Source: Streptosporangium minutum
GTDB lineage: Bacteria; Actinomycetota; Actinomycetes; Streptosporangiales; Streptosporangiaceae
DNA length: 64,000 bases
Direction of reading: 5' to 3'
Assembly: GCF_002149035.1 (NCBI RefSeq)
Contig: NZ_NGFP01000003.1
Span: 301-64,300 of the forward strand
Part shown: positions 24,610 through 35,433 of the stretch, in pieces
Numbering within the stretch: the stretch's first letter is position 1
Layout of the letters: every line of letters starts with the position of its first letter
Translations under genes and position numbers: made by a program
The notes under the pieces: model-generated
Database searches by the model: none
The model's input: the letters and a program-made list of their open reading frames with translations, nothing else
What the model was told of the DNA's origin: nothing

Positions 24610-25775
24610 CACCCGCCCGCCCGGTTCTTCTCGAACTCCGCCTTGAACCTGAAGAACTCGGCCTCGGATGCGGTGAACTTGGTGATGCCGCGCTTGGTGT
24701 CGGTGGTCACGAAGAAGATCCAGTCGCCCTTGGTGGGGTTGAGCGCCGCCTGGATGGCGTGGTCGCCGGGGTTGGCGATCGGTCCCGGAGGCAGGCCCTC
24801 CCGCGTGTAGGTGTTGTAGGGCGAATTGCTCTCGAGGTCGGCGTTGGTCGCCGCGACGCCGTACTTGTTCAGCCCGTACATCACCGTGCTGTCCATCTCC
24901 AGCTTGCGCGGCGGATTGCCGTCGAGGCGGTTGTAGATGACGCGGGCCACCTTGCCCATGTCCTCGACGCTGCCGGACTCGGCCTGGACGATGCTGGCGA
25001 TCGTCATGATCTCGTGCGGGGTGTGGCCGAGGGCCTTGGCCTCCTTCTCCAGCCCGTCCTTACCGGCGGTCTGGTGGAAGCGGTCGACCATGGCGGTCAG
25101 GATCTCGGCGGCCCCCATCTTGGGGGAGATCTCGTAGGTGGCGGGGAAGGCGTAGCCCTCCAGCCTGCCCCTGGCGTAGGAGGGCAGGCCGAGCGCCTTG
25201 CCGTCCCTGGCCGCCCGCTGGAACTCCCTGAGCGGCTTGCCGGTCTGCTTGGCGAGCTGCGTCAGGGTGTCGGAGAGGCGCAGGCCCTCCTTGAGGGTCA
25301 CCGTCTCCCGCAGCCGCTTGTCCGGGTCGAGCAGCTTGACCGCGGCGGCGGCCGACATCTGCTTGCGCAGGGTGTATTCGCCCGGCTGCAGGGAGGCGCT
25401 CATGTCCGCGGCGGCGGCGGCGTCGACGAACGCCTCGGCGCTCTTGACCACCCCCTGCTCCTGCAGGGTCCGGGCGACGTCCGAGGCGCTCTGCCCGGTC
25501 TTGATCTCCACGACGACCTCGCCGGCGCCCTCTCCGGTGTAGTCCTCGACGGTCATCGCGTCGCGCAGCCAGGTGTAGCCGTAGAAGCCTCCGGCGCCGA
25601 CACCGCCCAGCAGGACGATGGCCGCGAGCATCGGGGCGAGGAAGCCACCCCGGTTGCGGCGGCGCCGGCGGCGGCGTCCTCGCCGGCTGCCGGAGCCTGG
25701 AGATGTGCGTGAGCCGCGCCGCGACCTGCCATCGTCGTCGTCGCCGACCAGGAAGTCCATATCGAGATCGTTCAT
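24609..25775 (-). CDS. mltG: endolytic transglycosylase MltG, copy 1
   Basis: Membrane-anchored YceG/MltG-family enzyme that cuts nascent peptidoglycan and sets glycan-strand length. About 388 residues: an Asp-rich then Arg-rich cytoplasmic tail (residues 1-43, with a run of about seven arginines), one membrane helix at about 45-66, a LysM-like region (ASDVARTLQEQGVVKS), and the catalytic domain with Glu266 in SIVQAESGS followed by ARVIYNRL. The ATG at 25775 is preferred; the ribosome site is weak. It follows a hairpin terminator and so may have its own promoter; TTGACG around 25820 is a possible -35. A second paralogue lies immediately upstream. Confidence 0.93.
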   Translation of the reverse strand: MNDLDMDFLVGDDDDGRSRRGSRTSPGSGSRRGRRRRRRRNRGGFLAPMLAAIVLLGGVGAGGFYGYTWLRDAMTVEDYTGEGAGEVVVEIKTGQSASDVARTLQEQGVVKSAEAFVDAAAAADMSASLQPGEYTLRKQMSAAAAVKLLDPDKRLRETVTLKEGLRLSDTLTQLAKQTGKPLREFQRAARDGKALGLPSYARGRLEGYAFPATYEISPKMGAAEILTAMVDRFHQTAGKDGLEKEAKALGHTPHEIMTIASIVQAESGSVEDMGKVARVIYNRLDGNPPRKLEMDSTVMYGLNKYGVAATNADLESNSPYNTYTREGLPPGPIANPGDHAIQAALNPTKGDWIFFVTTDTKRGITKFTASEAEFFRFKAEFEKNRAGG

Positions 25776-25910
25776 AGAGTCGCCCGCCAATCTCCCGGTA
25801 GAGGCGGCCTGCCGTCAAGCGGGTATGCCGAACCGAGGGGGGACACCATGCCAGACGTCCCGGTCCGCCGGGCGCCTTTTCCTGGCCTCTCGATGCGAGT
25901 CGCCGCACGC

Positions 25911-25933
25911 GGCGGAACGGGGGGTGTTCCGCC
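25911..25933 (-). terminator. hairpin after mltG copy 2
   Basis: GGCGGAAC (25911-25918) pairs with GTTCCGCC (25926-25933) around a 7-base loop, six bases past the stop of the second mltG. There is no T-run, which is common for actinobacterial terminators. It separates the two mltG paralogues transcriptionally, at least in part. Confidence 0.6.
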
Positions 25934-25938
25934 GGGCA

Positions 25939-26976
25939 TCAACGCGTCCCGAGGTAGCTGTTTAGGTCTTCCCGGTATCTCACGAACTCACTCTCTTTGT
26001 CAGTGAATTTCGTGATTCTATGCTCCGGATCGATTGTGACAAACCAGAGCCAATCTCCTTGGTCTGGGTGGAGAGCCGCATGTAACGCCTTCTCTCCCGG
26101 ATTCGCGATGGGCCCCGGCGGCACGCCACGCCTCAGGTAGGTGTTGTACGGCGATCTCACCTCGGTGTCCTTGTCCGTCACTCTGAGGGTCCTGCGCCTC
26201 TGTGCGTAGAGCACCGTGGTGTCGAGCTGGAGCGGCGTCCCCGCCTTGATCCGGTTGTAGATCACTCTAGCGATCTTCGGATAGTCCGCGTCCCGCCCGC
26301 CCTCGGCCTGCAGGATGCTTGCCACCGTGACGACCTCCAAGGGCGTCAGGCGCCTTCTGGCGGCCCGCGCCTCTAGGTGCAGCTCGGCCGCGGCGCGTTT
26401 GTAACGTTCCACCATCGCCGCGAGCACGTCCTCCGGCGTCATGCCGGGCTCCACCTCGTAGGTGGCCGGGAACAGGAACCCCTCGGCGCTCCCGGCGTAG
26501 GAGGGCAGTCCGAGTCTCTCGCGGTCCGCCGCGGCCCTGGCGAAGCCGGCCCGCCGCATTCCGGTGCCCGCGGCGAGCCTGTCGAGCAGCTCGGGCAGGC
26601 GCAGCCCCTCAGGGACGACCACCCGCCGCACCAGCCGGGACTCGGGCGCGGTCAGCAGTCCGAGGGCCTCGGCGGCCGACATGCCCCTGCGGAGCCTGAA
26701 GCGGCCGGGCCGCAGGCTGCTCTCCCTCGCCTGCTCCTGGGTCACCAGGATGAACGAGCGGGCACTGGCCACCACCCCGGCTCCGGCCAGGACAGAGGCG
26801 ATCTCACCGGCGGTCGCGCCTTCGTCGATCGTGACGGTGACCGTGCCCGAGCCGGGCCCCTCGAAGTCCGGAGGCATCAGGTACGGCTTGACCAGGACGT
26901 ATCCGCCGGCGCCCACCATCAGGGCGGTTACGACCGTCCCGCCCGCCAGCAGCCAAAGCGGCCGCATGCGGCTCAC
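25939..26976 (-). CDS. endolytic transglycosylase MltG paralogue, copy 2
   Basis: 345 residues, same family as the downstream gene. It lacks the long charged tail: a helix at about residues 6-27 follows a four-residue N terminus. The LysM-like part ([20 protein letters not shown]) and the catalytic domain are complete, with Glu225 in [23 protein letters not shown] and the conserved [20 protein letters not shown]. It should therefore be active. Its 3' third has visibly lower GC than its neighbours. GTG start overlaps the yqgF stop by 4 bp. Tandem mltG copies are uncommon in my knowledge of this locus. Confidence 0.9.
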   Translation of the reverse strand: MSRMRPLWLLAGGTVVTALMVGAGGYVLVKPYLMPPDFEGPGSGTVTVTIDEGATAGEIASVLAGAGVVASARSFILVTQEQARESSLRPGRFRLRRGMSAAEALGLLTAPESRLVRRVVVPEGLRLPELLDRLAAGTGMRRAGFARAAADRERLGLPSYAGSAEGFLFPATYEVEPGMTPEDVLAAMVERYKRAAAELHLEARAARRRLTPLEVVTVASILQAEGGRDADYPKIARVIYNRIKAGTPLQLDTTVLYAQRRRTLRVTDKDTEVRSPYNTYLRRGVPPGPIANPGEKALHAALHPDQGDWLWFVTIDPEHRITKFTDKESEFVRYREDLNSYLGTR

Positions 26977-27476
26977 CGGGCGGCCCCGCCACCTGGCTCC
27001 CCGCCGGGCTGCCCGCCCGGCGGGGCGAGCGCCCTGCCCGGGGGCCTGCCGGTTGCGCGTTCGGCGTCCAGGGCCGCCTGGAGCAGCACGATGGCCGCCG
27101 CCTGGTCCACCACGGCCCGCTGGTTCTTGGCCTTGACCCCGCTGGCCCGCAGGCCCTGCTGGGCGGTGACGGTGGTCAGCCGCTCGTCGAACAGCCGGAC
27201 GGGGATGGGTGACAGCCGCAGCGAGATCCGGGTCGCGAAGTCGCGGGCGGCCTCGGCCGCCTGCCCCTCGCGGCCGGACAGCGAGGTCGGCAGGCCGACG
27301 ACGATCTCGACGACCTCGTACTCGGCCGCGATCTCCGCGAGCCGGTCCAGATCGCCCCTGCCGCGCCGTACGGTCTCCACCGGCGTGGCCAGCAGTCCCG
27401 AAGGGTCACTGCGGGCCACGCCGATGCGGACCGAGCCGACGTCGACGCCCAGCCGGATGCCGTTTCTCATCATCAT
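26973..27476 (-). CDS. ruvX: YqgF/RuvX family putative pre-16S rRNA nuclease
   Basis: RNase H-fold protein of about 167 residues. [19 protein letters not shown] is the family N terminus with the catalytic Asp, [12 protein letters not shown] follows, and the C-terminal [14 protein letters not shown] contains the last acidic residue. The family is linked to 16S rRNA 5'-end maturation and to Holliday-junction resolution. Three consecutive ATG codons (27476, 27473, 27470) follow GGAGGCGGGG; I use the first. A Pro/Gly-rich C-terminal tail is present. It is in the standard alaS-yqgF-mltG order. Confidence 0.93.
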   Translation of the reverse strand: MMMRNGIRLGVDVGSVRIGVARSDPSGLLATPVETVRRGRGDLDRLAEIAAEYEVVEIVVGLPTSLSGREGQAAEAARDFATRISLRLSPIPVRLFDERLTTVTAQQGLRASGVKAKNQRAVVDQAAAIVLLQAALDAERATGRPPGRALAPPGGQPGGEPGGGAAR

Positions 27477-27516
27477 CCCCGCCTCCGAGCCGCCACCGAC
27501 TCGCAGGCGTCCATCG

Positions 27517-30189
27517 TCAGACGACCGTCTGCGCGATCGCCTGCTCGACGGCGACAAGCGCGTCGTCGATCGCCTCAGGGCGGGCTCCACCGCCCTGGGC
27601 GACGTCATCCTTACCGCCACCGCCGCCGCCGAGCGCCTTGGCGGCGACGCCGACGAGCCGGCCCGCCTTCAGGCCCCGGCCGCGCCCCGCGTCGTTGACC
27701 ACGGCGACGACGACGGGCCGGTCGCTGGGGACACCGGCCACGACGACGACCGCGGGCCGCTCACCCGGGAACCGGCCGCGCACATCAAGGGCGAGCTTAC
27801 GCAGATCGTCGGGGGAGGTTCCATCAGGCGCGCGGCGCGTCACGACGGAGACTCCGTGCAGGTCGCGGGCGGAGGCGGCCATCTCGCCCGCCACCGCGAG
27901 CACCTGGGCGGAACGGAGCTTGTCCAGCTCCTTCTCCGCGGTGCGCAGCCGGGTCACGATGCCGTCGATCCGCTCCGGCAGCTCCTCGCGGCGCGCCTTG
28001 AGCTGCTCCGACAGCTGGGCGACGAGCACGCTCTCGCGGGCCAGGAAGCGGAAGGCGTCCAGGCCGACCAGAGCCTCCACCCGGCGCACTCCGGCGCCGA
28101 TCGAGGCCTCGCCCAGCACCTTGACCAGACCGAGCTGGCCGGAGCTGGAGACGTGGGTGCCGCCGCAGAGCTCACGGGAGTAGTCGCCGACCTCGACGAT
28201 GCGGACGGTCTCGCCGTACTTCTCGCCGAACAGGGCCAGCGCGCCCATCGCCCGGGCCTCGGCCTGGGAGGTGTGGAAGGCGTTGACCGTGAGGTCGTTG
28301 ATCAGGACGGCGTTGACCTCGTCCTCGACGTCACGGAGCATGCTGGGCGCCACGGCGCCGGCGGCGGTGAAGTCGAAACGGAAACGGCCGGGCGAGTTCT
28401 CCGAACCGGCCTGCGCCGCCGTCTCGCCCAGCGCGTTGCGGAAGCCGCGGTGCACCAGGTGGGTGGCGGTGTGGCTGCGGGAGATGGCGCGGCGGCGCTC
28501 GACGTCGATCTCGGCCTGGGCCTGGTCGCCCACCCGGATCTCGCCGGCGCGGACCTTCCCGCGGTGGACGACGACGCCGGAGACCGGGGACTGCACGTCC
28601 ACGATCTCGACCTCGGCCCCGTCGGTGCGGATGACCCCCTGGTCGGCGAGCTGGCCACCGCCCTCGGCGTAGAAGGGGGTACGGCCCAGCACGACCTCGA
28701 CCTCGGTGCTGGCGCCCGCGGCCGGGACCGGGACCCCGCCGACGAGCAGGCCGATGACCTCGGCCTCGGCGGTCACCTGGTCGTAGCCCAGGAACTCCAC
28801 CCGGCCGGTCTTCTCAAGGATCTGGCCGAACACCGAGATGTCGGCGTTGCCGGTCTTCTTGGCGGCGGCGTCGGCCTTGGCCCGGTCGCGCTGCTCCTTC
28901 ATCAACCGGCGGAAGCCCTCTTCGTCGACCTTGAGCCCCTGCTCGGAGGCCATCTCCAGGGTCAGGTCGATCGGGAAGCCGTAGGTGTCGTGGAGCTGGA
29001 AGGCCTGATCCCCGGCGAGGGTGCCCTGCCCCTTGCGCCTGGTCTCCTCCACGGCGACGTCGAAGATCGCGGTGCCGGTGCGGAGGGTGCCCAGGAACGA
29101 GGCCTCCTCGGCGTCGATGACGCCGTGGATCTGCGGGGCGTCGGCCTTGAGCTCGGGGTACTGCTCGCCCATCACGTCGATGGTCACCGCGGTGAGCTCG
29201 TGCATGTAGCGCTCCTCGCCCGCGCCCAGCAGGCGCAGGTTGCGGATGGCGCGGCGCAGGATGCGGCGCAGGACGTAGCCCCGCCCCTCGTTGGAGGGCA
29301 GCACGCCGTCGGCGACGAGCATCACGCCGGTCCGGACGTGGTCGGCGATGACCCGCAGCGAGACGTCGGCGCGCTCGTCACGGCCGTAACGCGTCTTGGT
29401 CAGCTCGGCGGCCCGGTCGAGGATCTTGTAGGTGGTGTCGATCTCGTAGATGTTGTCGACGCCCTGCAGGATCGCCGCCATGCGCTCCAGGCCCATGCCG
29501 GTGTCGACGCTCCTGGCGGGCAGCTCGCCGGCGACGTCGAAGTCCACCTTGCTGCGGACCGCGCTGAGCTGGAACTGCATGAAGACGTTGTTCCACACCT
29601 CGAGGTAGCGGTTCTCGTCGGCGACGGGGCCGCCGTCCCTGCCGTACTCGGGGCCGCGGTCGTAGTAGATCTCGCTGCACGGCCCGCCCGGACCCGGGAC
29701 GCCCATGTGCCAGTAGTTGTCCTCCAGGCCGCGGCGCTGGATGCGCTCGGCCGGGACGCCGACCTTCTCGTGCCAGATGTCGTAGGCCTCGTCGTCGTCC
29801 TGGTAGACGGTGACCCAGAGCCGCTCCTCGGGGAAGCCGAAACCGCCCTCGGACTCGGGCTTGGTCAGCAGCTCCCAGGCGAGCGGAATCGCCTGCTCCT
29901 TGAAGTAGTCGCCGAAGGAGAAGTTGCCGAGCATCTGGAAGAACGTGGCGTGCCTGGTGGTCTTGCCGACCTCGTCGATGTCGGGGGTGCGCACGCACTT
30001 CTGGACGCTGGTGGCCCGGTTGAAGGGCGGCTTCTGCTGTCCCAGGAAGTAGGGCTTGAACGGCACCATGCCCGCGGGGACCAGAAGCAGCGTCGGGTCC
30101 TCGGCGATCAGGCTGGCCGAGGGCACGACGGTGTGCCCACGCTCCTCGAAGAAGCGCAGGAAGCGGCGGGCGATCTCTGCCGACTCCAT
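27517..30189 (-). CDS. alaS: alanyl-tRNA synthetase
   Basis: Class II synthetase of about 890 residues with catalytic, editing and C-Ala domains. Motif 1 region [20 protein letters not shown], motif 2 [19 protein letters not shown], the editing-site [13 protein letters not shown] and the zinc-site CGGTHV ([13 protein letters not shown]) are intact; the C-terminal DHHA1/C-Ala part ends at [15 protein letters not shown] with [14 protein letters not shown]. The ATG at 30189 lies one base past the upstream gene's stop; the ATG at 30201 has a ribosome site too close and overlaps that gene. Confidence 0.97.
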   Translation of the reverse strand: MESAEIARRFLRFFEERGHTVVPSASLIAEDPTLLLVPAGMVPFKPYFLGQQKPPFNRATSVQKCVRTPDIDEVGKTTRHATFFQMLGNFSFGDYFKEQAIPLAWELLTKPESEGGFGFPEERLWVTVYQDDDEAYDIWHEKVGVPAERIQRRGLEDNYWHMGVPGPGGPCSEIYYDRGPEYGRDGGPVADENRYLEVWNNVFMQFQLSAVRSKVDFDVAGELPARSVDTGMGLERMAAILQGVDNIYEIDTTYKILDRAAELTKTRYGRDERADVSLRVIADHVRTGVMLVADGVLPSNEGRGYVLRRILRRAIRNLRLLGAGEERYMHELTAVTIDVMGEQYPELKADAPQIHGVIDAEEASFLGTLRTGTAIFDVAVEETRRKGQGTLAGDQAFQLHDTYGFPIDLTLEMASEQGLKVDEEGFRRLMKEQRDRAKADAAAKKTGNADISVFGQILEKTGRVEFLGYDQVTAEAEVIGLLVGGVPVPAAGASTEVEVVLGRTPFYAEGGGQLADQGVIRTDGAEVEIVDVQSPVSGVVVHRGKVRAGEIRVGDQAQAEIDVERRRAISRSHTATHLVHRGFRNALGETAAQAGSENSPGRFRFDFTAAGAVAPSMLRDVEDEVNAVLINDLTVNAFHTSQAEARAMGALALFGEKYGETVRIVEVGDYSRELCGGTHVSSSGQLGLVKVLGEASIGAGVRRVEALVGLDAFRFLARESVLVAQLSEQLKARREELPERIDGIVTRLRTAEKELDKLRSAQVLAVAGEMAASARDLHGVSVVTRRAPDGTSPDDLRKLALDVRGRFPGERPAVVVVAGVPSDRPVVVAVVNDAGRGRGLKAGRLVGVAAKALGGGGGGKDDVAQGGGARPEAIDDALVAVEQAIAQTVV

Positions 30190-30190
30190 G

Positions 30191-30445
30191 TCAGCGGCCA
30201 TCCTTTACGTCGTAGTGATAGGTGTTCTCAACAGTGTCGAGCCCGAACCTGGATCGCAACTCGGTTTCCCTCTTGGCCGCGCCGTCCAGGGCGTCGCCGG
30301 CGAATTCCCGCATCTGGTCCAGAGCACCGGAGGCGTTGTGCACGGCGCGCCGGGCCAGGTGGTTCGGATGCAGTGCTTGCAGCTTACGCATGACCCACAC
30401 CGCGCCGAACGCGCCCAGGGACATGTAGAACAGCCGCCGGATCAT
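30191..30445 (-). CDS. small membrane-associated protein (DUF6167-like)
   Basis: 84 residues. An N-terminal hydrophobic segment (residues 5-20, [18 protein letters not shown]) is followed by an amphipathic charged region rich in Ala, Arg and Glu, ending [14 protein letters not shown] recognise it only as the small conserved protein that sits between DUF948 and alaS in actinobacteria; no function is known. The ATG overlaps the upstream stop (ATGA), and its own stop is one base before alaS, so all three are co-translated. Confidence 0.85.
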   Translation of the reverse strand: MIRRLFYMSLGAFGAVWVMRKLQALHPNHLARRAVHNASGALDQMREFAGDALDGAAKRETELRSRFGLDTVENTYHYDVKDGR

Positions 30446-30828
30446 CGCCGCCGCCTCTCCAGCATCCGGAGGTTCGATCTGCCACGGACGTGCAGGGCCT
30501 GCCTGATGCCGTGGCTCAGTGCCGCAACCTTGATCAACGGCCCGGTGACCAGGCTCTGGGTGACGTCGCTGACCTTCGCGACGTGCCCGCTGACCTGCTT
30601 GACGTCCTTGGCGATGGCCTCGACGGCGATCAGCTGGCGGTTGGTCTCGCCAACGGTGGCCGTGACGTCCTCCAGCAACGGCACCACGCGCTCGCCCAGG
30701 TCGGAGACCATCTTGGTGGTCTCGGTGAGCAGCCGGGCCAGCCTCACCAGGACCATGGCCAGGAAGCAGACGAGCACCGCCCATGCCGTGGCCACGATCA
30801 GCCCGGCGACCTCTCCCGCGGTAAGCAT
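30442..30828 (-). CDS. DUF948 membrane-anchored protein
   Basis: 128 residues: one N-terminal membrane helix (about residues 6-31, EVAGLIVATAWAVLVCFLAMVL) and then a long heptad-like cytoplasmic coil with ETTKMVSDLGERVVPLLEDV and ETNRQLIAVEAIAKDVKQV. This is the DUF948 layout, related in style to methyl-accepting chemotaxis coils but without a signalling domain. AAGGAGATC precedes the ATG. First gene of the block running into alaS. Function is unknown. Confidence 0.88.
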   Translation of the reverse strand: MLTAGEVAGLIVATAWAVLVCFLAMVLVRLARLLTETTKMVSDLGERVVPLLEDVTATVGETNRQLIAVEAIAKDVKQVSGHVAKVSDVTQSLVTGPLIKVAALSHGIRQALHVRGRSNLRMLERRRR

Positions 30829-31023
30829 GCGCCGATCTCCTTAGTTCACCCGGCTGGAATGGCAAGACCCTATCGTGTCCCGCCTTGTTCCCCCGGCATG
30901 CCGCCGCACGACGGCCGTCTCCTCCGGGCGGGCCGGAGAGCTCGCGAGGCCGGTTGTCACCGCCGGGCCCTCGTCCGCGCGGGGCGCGTACCCAGGCTAG
31001 CCGCCGGGAAACCCGCCGCGGCA

Positions 31024-31049
31024 CGGTCCGGCACCGGGGTGCCGGACCG
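31024..31049 (-). terminator. rarA terminator
   Basis: An 11-bp stem (31024-31034 with 31039-31049) and a 4-base loop, seven bases beyond the rarA stop. The remaining 30829-31023 is upstream DNA of the DUF948 gene, where I see no gene and no clear promoter. Confidence 0.7.
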
Positions 31050-31055
31050 GAGCGG

Positions 31056-32366
31056 CTACTGACCGCGGAGGAAAGCGCGGATCTTGGACCAGCGGTCGGC
31101 GAAGGCCGCTTCGGCGCCGTGGCGGGTGGGCTGGTAGTAGCGGCGGTCCCGGAGCTCCTCCGGGGCGTAGTCCTGGCGGACCAGGCCGTGCTCGAAGTCG
31201 TGGGGGTATTTGTACCCCTTGCCGTGGCCGAGCTTCTTGGCCCCGCCGTAGTGGGCGTCGCGCAGGTGGGTGGGGACGTGGCCGATGCTGCCGCGCCGTA
31301 CGTCCTCGGAGGCCGCGCCGATGGCGTTGATCACCGCGTTGGACTTGGGGGCCAGTGCGCAGTGGATGACCGCCTGGGCCAGGTTGAGCCGTCCCTCGGG
31401 CAGGCCGATGAACTCCACCGCCTGGGCCGCGGCCACCGCGACCTGCAGACACGTCGGGTCGGCCATGCCGACGTCCTCGGAGGCGAAGACGACGATCCTG
31501 CGGGCGATGAAACGGGGGTCCTCGCCCGCCTCGATCATGCGGGCGAGGTAGTGCAGCGCGGCGTCGGCGTCGGAGCCGCGCATGCTCTTGATGAAGCCGC
31601 TGATCACGTCGTAGTGCTGGTCGCCCTGGCGGTCGTAGCGGACGGCCGCCTTGTCCACCGCGCGCTCCACCACCTCGACGGTGATCTCGCCGTCGGCGAT
31701 CAGTGAAGCGGCCTCCAGGTAGGTGAGCGACCTGCGGGCGTCTCCTCCGGCCAGCCGGACCAGGTGCTCGGCGGCTTCGGGCGCCAGCTTCGCCTTCCCG
31801 TCCAGGCCGCGCGGGTCGGCGACGGCGCGCTCCAGCACCATCCGGATGTCGTCCTCCGACAGCGACTCCAGGGTCAGCAGGAGCGAGCGGGACAGCAGCG
31901 GCGAGATGACGGAGAAGAACGGGTTCTCGGTGGTGGCGCCGATGAAGGTGACCCAGCGGTTCTCCACGGCGGGCAGCAGGGCGTCCTGCTGGGCCTTGTT
32001 GAAGCGATGCACCTCGTCCACGAACAGCACGGTCTGGCGGCCGGACATGCCCAGCTCGCGCCGGGCCTGCTCGATGGCCGCGCGGACCTCCTTGACGCCG
32101 GCGGACACCGCGGAGACCTCGACGAAGCGGCGCTCGGTGACGCCCGCGACCACGTAGGCCAGGGTGGTCTTGCCGGTGCCGGGCGGGCCCCACAGGAACA
32201 GCGACATGGGCGCCTCGGCCTCGACGAGCCTGCGCAGCGGCGTGCCGGGGCCCAGCAGGTGGCGCTGGCCTATCACCTCGTCGAGGCCGCGCGGGCGCAT
32301 CCGCACCGCCAGGGGCTCATGGCCGCGGTGGGCTTCCTCCGCCGCGGAATCGAACAGGCTGTCCAC
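31056..32366 (-). CDS. rarA: replication-associated recombination protein A (MgsA/WRNIP1 AAA ATPase)
   Basis: 436-residue AAA+ ATPase that acts at stalled replication forks. Walker A is [18 protein letters not shown], Walker [19 protein letters not shown], sensor 1 [10 protein letters not shown], and the C-terminal tetramerisation part contains [14 protein letters not shown] and the conserved [11 protein letters not shown]. Start is GTG at 32366 (VDSLFD); the nearest purine-rich stretch, GGAG, is almost adjacent to it, so the start is slightly uncertain. Confidence 0.95.
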   Translation of the reverse strand: MDSLFDSAAEEAHRGHEPLAVRMRPRGLDEVIGQRHLLGPGTPLRRLVEAEAPMSLFLWGPPGTGKTTLAYVVAGVTERRFVEVSAVSAGVKEVRAAIEQARRELGMSGRQTVLFVDEVHRFNKAQQDALLPAVENRWVTFIGATTENPFFSVISPLLSRSLLLTLESLSEDDIRMVLERAVADPRGLDGKAKLAPEAAEHLVRLAGGDARRSLTYLEAASLIADGEITVEVVERAVDKAAVRYDRQGDQHYDVISGFIKSMRGSDADAALHYLARMIEAGEDPRFIARRIVVFASEDVGMADPTCLQVAVAAAQAVEFIGLPEGRLNLAQAVIHCALAPKSNAVINAIGAASEDVRRGSIGHVPTHLRDAHYGGAKKLGHGKGYKYPHDFEHGLVRQDYAPEELRDRRYYQPTRHGAEAAFADRWSKIRAFLRGQ

Positions 32367-32412
32367 GCTCCGACAGTACCGTCAGGCCACCCGTCCCGGA
32401 TCCACCCCGCCG

Positions 32413-32435
32413 CGGCCCCGTCCCCGGTGGGGCCG
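32413..32435 (-). terminator. hairpin between DUF2231-like gene and rarA
   Basis: CGGCCCC (32413-32419) pairs with GGGGCCG (32429-32435), about 35 bp after the stop of the membrane-protein gene. It would end that transcript before rarA. Confidence 0.5.
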
Positions 32436-32471
32436 GGGATCCGGCGGTCCGGGAGAGTCCGCCGCCGGCGG

Positions 32472-32933
32472 TCAGCTCCCCCAGACCGCCGTCGCCCCGC
32501 TGTGCCCGGCGCGCAGCACGTAGTAGCCCGCCACGACGGCCGCGACCACGGTGAGCGCCGAGACGACGTGCCCCACCGGGCGGCCGTACCGCTCTGTCCG
32601 CGAGACGTGGACGAGTGCCAGCGAGAGCACGCCCAGGGCGAGGGCGGCCGCCAGCAGCGGCGTGGCGAACCCCTCGTGCTCGGCGATGCGCAGGCCGAGC
32701 GGGCCGTCGACCGAGGAGAACCGCTTGTCCTTCAGCGCCTCGCCGCTCTGCCTGGCCGCGAAGGCGGCGACCGGGACGGCCACCGCGAGTGCCGTCACCG
32801 CCCAGTGCAGCACGGCGCGCGTGCGCGGCGCCAGCGCGTGGACGGCGGCCAGCACGGCCAGGAGCGGCGTCAGGACCACGGCGGCGTGAATGATCAGCGG
32901 GTGGGCGGGCAGGCCCAGGATCTCGTCGAACAT
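32472..32933 (-). CDS. DUF2231-like membrane protein
   Basis: 153 residues with four hydrophobic segments: LIIHAAVVLTPLLAVLAAVHAL, WAVTALAVAVPVAAF, PLLAAALALGVLSLALV and VVSALTVVAAVVAGYYVL. The N-terminal LPAHPLIIHA is the hallmark of the DUF2231 family, in which histidines in the first helices may bind haem or metal. Function is not established. It is transcribed away from the cyclophilin gene. Confidence 0.82.
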   Translation of the reverse strand: MFDEILGLPAHPLIIHAAVVLTPLLAVLAAVHALAPRTRAVLHWAVTALAVAVPVAAFAARQSGEALKDKRFSSVDGPLGLRIAEHEGFATPLLAAALALGVLSLALVHVSRTERYGRPVGHVVSALTVVAAVVAGYYVLRAGHSGATAVWGS

Positions 32934-33003
32934 GCGGGGGCTCCGGTCATCCGTGGCTCGTCGTCACCAAGTACGGAATCTCACCATGAACGGTTCCGAA
33001 ATG

Positions 33004-33044
33004 CACCAGATGCTGGGCAGTTTTCACACCTGCCCCATCTGGTG
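33004..33044. repeat. long imperfect inverted repeat between divergent genes
   Basis: CACCAGATG (33004-33012) pairs with CATCTGGTG (33036-33044), and GGGCAG (33015-33020) with CTGCCC (33030-33035), around a 9-base loop; only two bases (33013-33014) are bulged. The 15-bp stem lies between the DUF2231-like gene (start 32933) and the cyclophilin gene (33135). It could be an operator or a leader structure; it is not downstream of either gene. Confidence 0.6.
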
Positions 33045-33134
33045 GATTCCGTCACTTACATTCAGCACACGCTGAGGCCGGTACGCTTTCGGCCAGTTGA
33101 CAGTCAAGTAACAGTAATCCTGGAGGACATACCG

Positions 33135-34025
33135 GTGAGCGGCGAGGACCGCCAGAGCCAGCTGGCGCGGGAGCACAAAGAGCGCCAGGCCCAGCGTGCT
33201 GAGCAGGCGACCAAGACGAAGCGGAACACCTTCATCGGAGCCGGCGCAGCGGTGGTCGTCGTCGTGGGCGGCCTGATCGCCGCGACGACACTGCTCGGAG
33301 GCGGCGACGGCGAGGGCAAGCCCGCGGCCGCGAGCTCCCCCGCTCCCTCCGAGACCGCCGCGGAGCCGACGGCGTCCGCGACGCCCAGCGCCCCCGTCGA
33401 CCCGTCCAAGGTGAGCTGCTCCTACCGCAAGGACACCAGCGGCAGCCCGGCCAAGAAGGTGGGCATGCCGCCGAGTAAGCCCAACCTGAAGCCGAAGGCC
33501 ATGACGATCACCACCAACCACGGTGACATCGTGATCGACCTGGCGACGGCGCAGGCGCCCTGCACGGTGAACTCCTTCGCCTTCCTCGCCAAGAAGAACT
33601 TCTTCGACAACACCAAGTGCCACCGCCTGGCCACCCCGGAGAACTCCGGCCTGGCCCTGCTCCAGTGCGGCGACCCGCAGGCCAAGGCCGACGGCAAGAA
33701 CCCCACCGACGGCCAGGGCAGCTCGGGTTACGTCTTCGACGACGAGAACCTCGGCGGTATCCCCTTCACCAAGGGCACGGTCGCGATGGCCCAGCCCGCC
33801 GAGGCGGTCAACCAGAACGGCAGCCAGTTCTGGATCTCGCTCGGCGACGAGACCGCCCAGCTGGGCCCGGAGTACACCCCCTTCGGCGTCGTCTCCAAGG
33901 GCGCGGACATCCTCGACAAGGTCTACAAGGGCGGGTGGATCACCAACCCCGACGACATCACCGGTGACGGCGGCTCCAGCGCCCCCAAGATCCCGGTGAT
34001 CATCAAGGACGTGAAGCTCACCTAG
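33135..34025 (+). CDS. membrane-anchored cyclophilin-type peptidyl-prolyl isomerase, copy 1
   Basis: 296 residues. A basic, helical cytoplasmic N terminus (residues 1-30), one membrane helix (about 32-54, FIGAGAAVVVVVGGLIAATTLL), a Ser/Pro/Ala/Thr linker (about 62-95), then an extracytoplasmic cyclophilin domain: TITTNHGDIVIDL, NSFAFLAKKNFFDNTKCHRL, GTVAMAQPAEAVNQNGSQFWI and FGVVSKGADILDKV. The expected catalytic Arg after the FDxxxFHR position appears replaced: here it is NTKCHRL, with Arg in CHRL. GTG 33135 follows GGAGG at eight bases. A paralogue lies at 39330. Confidence 0.92.
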   Translation: MSGEDRQSQLAREHKERQAQRAEQATKTKRNTFIGAGAAVVVVVGGLIAATTLLGGGDGEGKPAAASSPAPSETAAEPTASATPSAPVDPSKVSCSYRKDTSGSPAKKVGMPPSKPNLKPKAMTITTNHGDIVIDLATAQAPCTVNSFAFLAKKNFFDNTKCHRLATPENSGLALLQCGDPQAKADGKNPTDGQGSSGYVFDDENLGGIPFTKGTVAMAQPAEAVNQNGSQFWISLGDETAQLGPEYTPFGVVSKGADILDKVYKGGWITNPDDITGDGGSSAPKIPVIIKDVKLT

Positions 34026-34037
34026 CGGAGTGCCGGT

Positions 34038-34074
34038 CGGACGCCCCGGGGTCGGTCGACCGCCGGGGCGTCCG
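34038..34074 (+). terminator. cyclophilin copy 1 terminator
   Basis: A 12-bp stem (34038-34049 with 34063-34074) followed by CCTTTCC, 13 bp after the stop codon. It isolates the P450 gene downstream. Confidence 0.75.
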
Positions 34075-34123
34075 CCTTTCCGGCGGAGGCCGCCCCCTCG
34101 GGCCGAGAGGCCGCCGCGTGAAC

Positions 34124-34139
34124 TGTGATCCCGATCACA
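34124..34139. promoter_or_regulatory. CRP/FNR-like site 1 upstream of P450
   Basis: TGTGATCCCGATCACA matches the CRP-type consensus TGTGA-N6-TCACA at all ten positions, with an even longer 7+7 palindrome. It is 75 bp upstream of the P450 start. Which CRP/FNR protein binds it cannot be told from the site. Confidence 0.65.
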
Positions 34140-34186
34140 ATCGGATGATCCCCGGAGTGCCGGAGCCACACTTGGAGCAGAGGCAG

Positions 34187-34202
34187 TGTGATCCATCTCA
34201 CC
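34187..34202. promoter_or_regulatory. CRP/FNR-like site 2 upstream of P450
   Basis: TGTGATCCATCTCACC matches TGTGA-N6-TCACA at nine of ten positions. Its centre is 63 bp from site 1, six turns of B-DNA, so both sites face the same side. It lies 12 bp before the ATG, where binding would be expected to block transcription or early elongation. Confidence 0.5.
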
Positions 34203-34214
34203 GAGGGGGACCGG

Positions 34215-35423
<1,209 letters not shown>

Positions 35424-35433
35424 CCGCAGGTAC

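Noticed and set aside
26377-30393. 1338-residue open frame opposite mltG, yqgF and alaS
   Set aside because: Spans three recognised minus-strand genes; low-complexity composition typical of a GC-rich antisense frame.
34140-34186. Standard -35/-10 promoter between the two CRP-like sites
   Set aside because: TTGGAG (34172-34177) lacks a convincing -10 at normal spacing, so I left the promoter unassigned.
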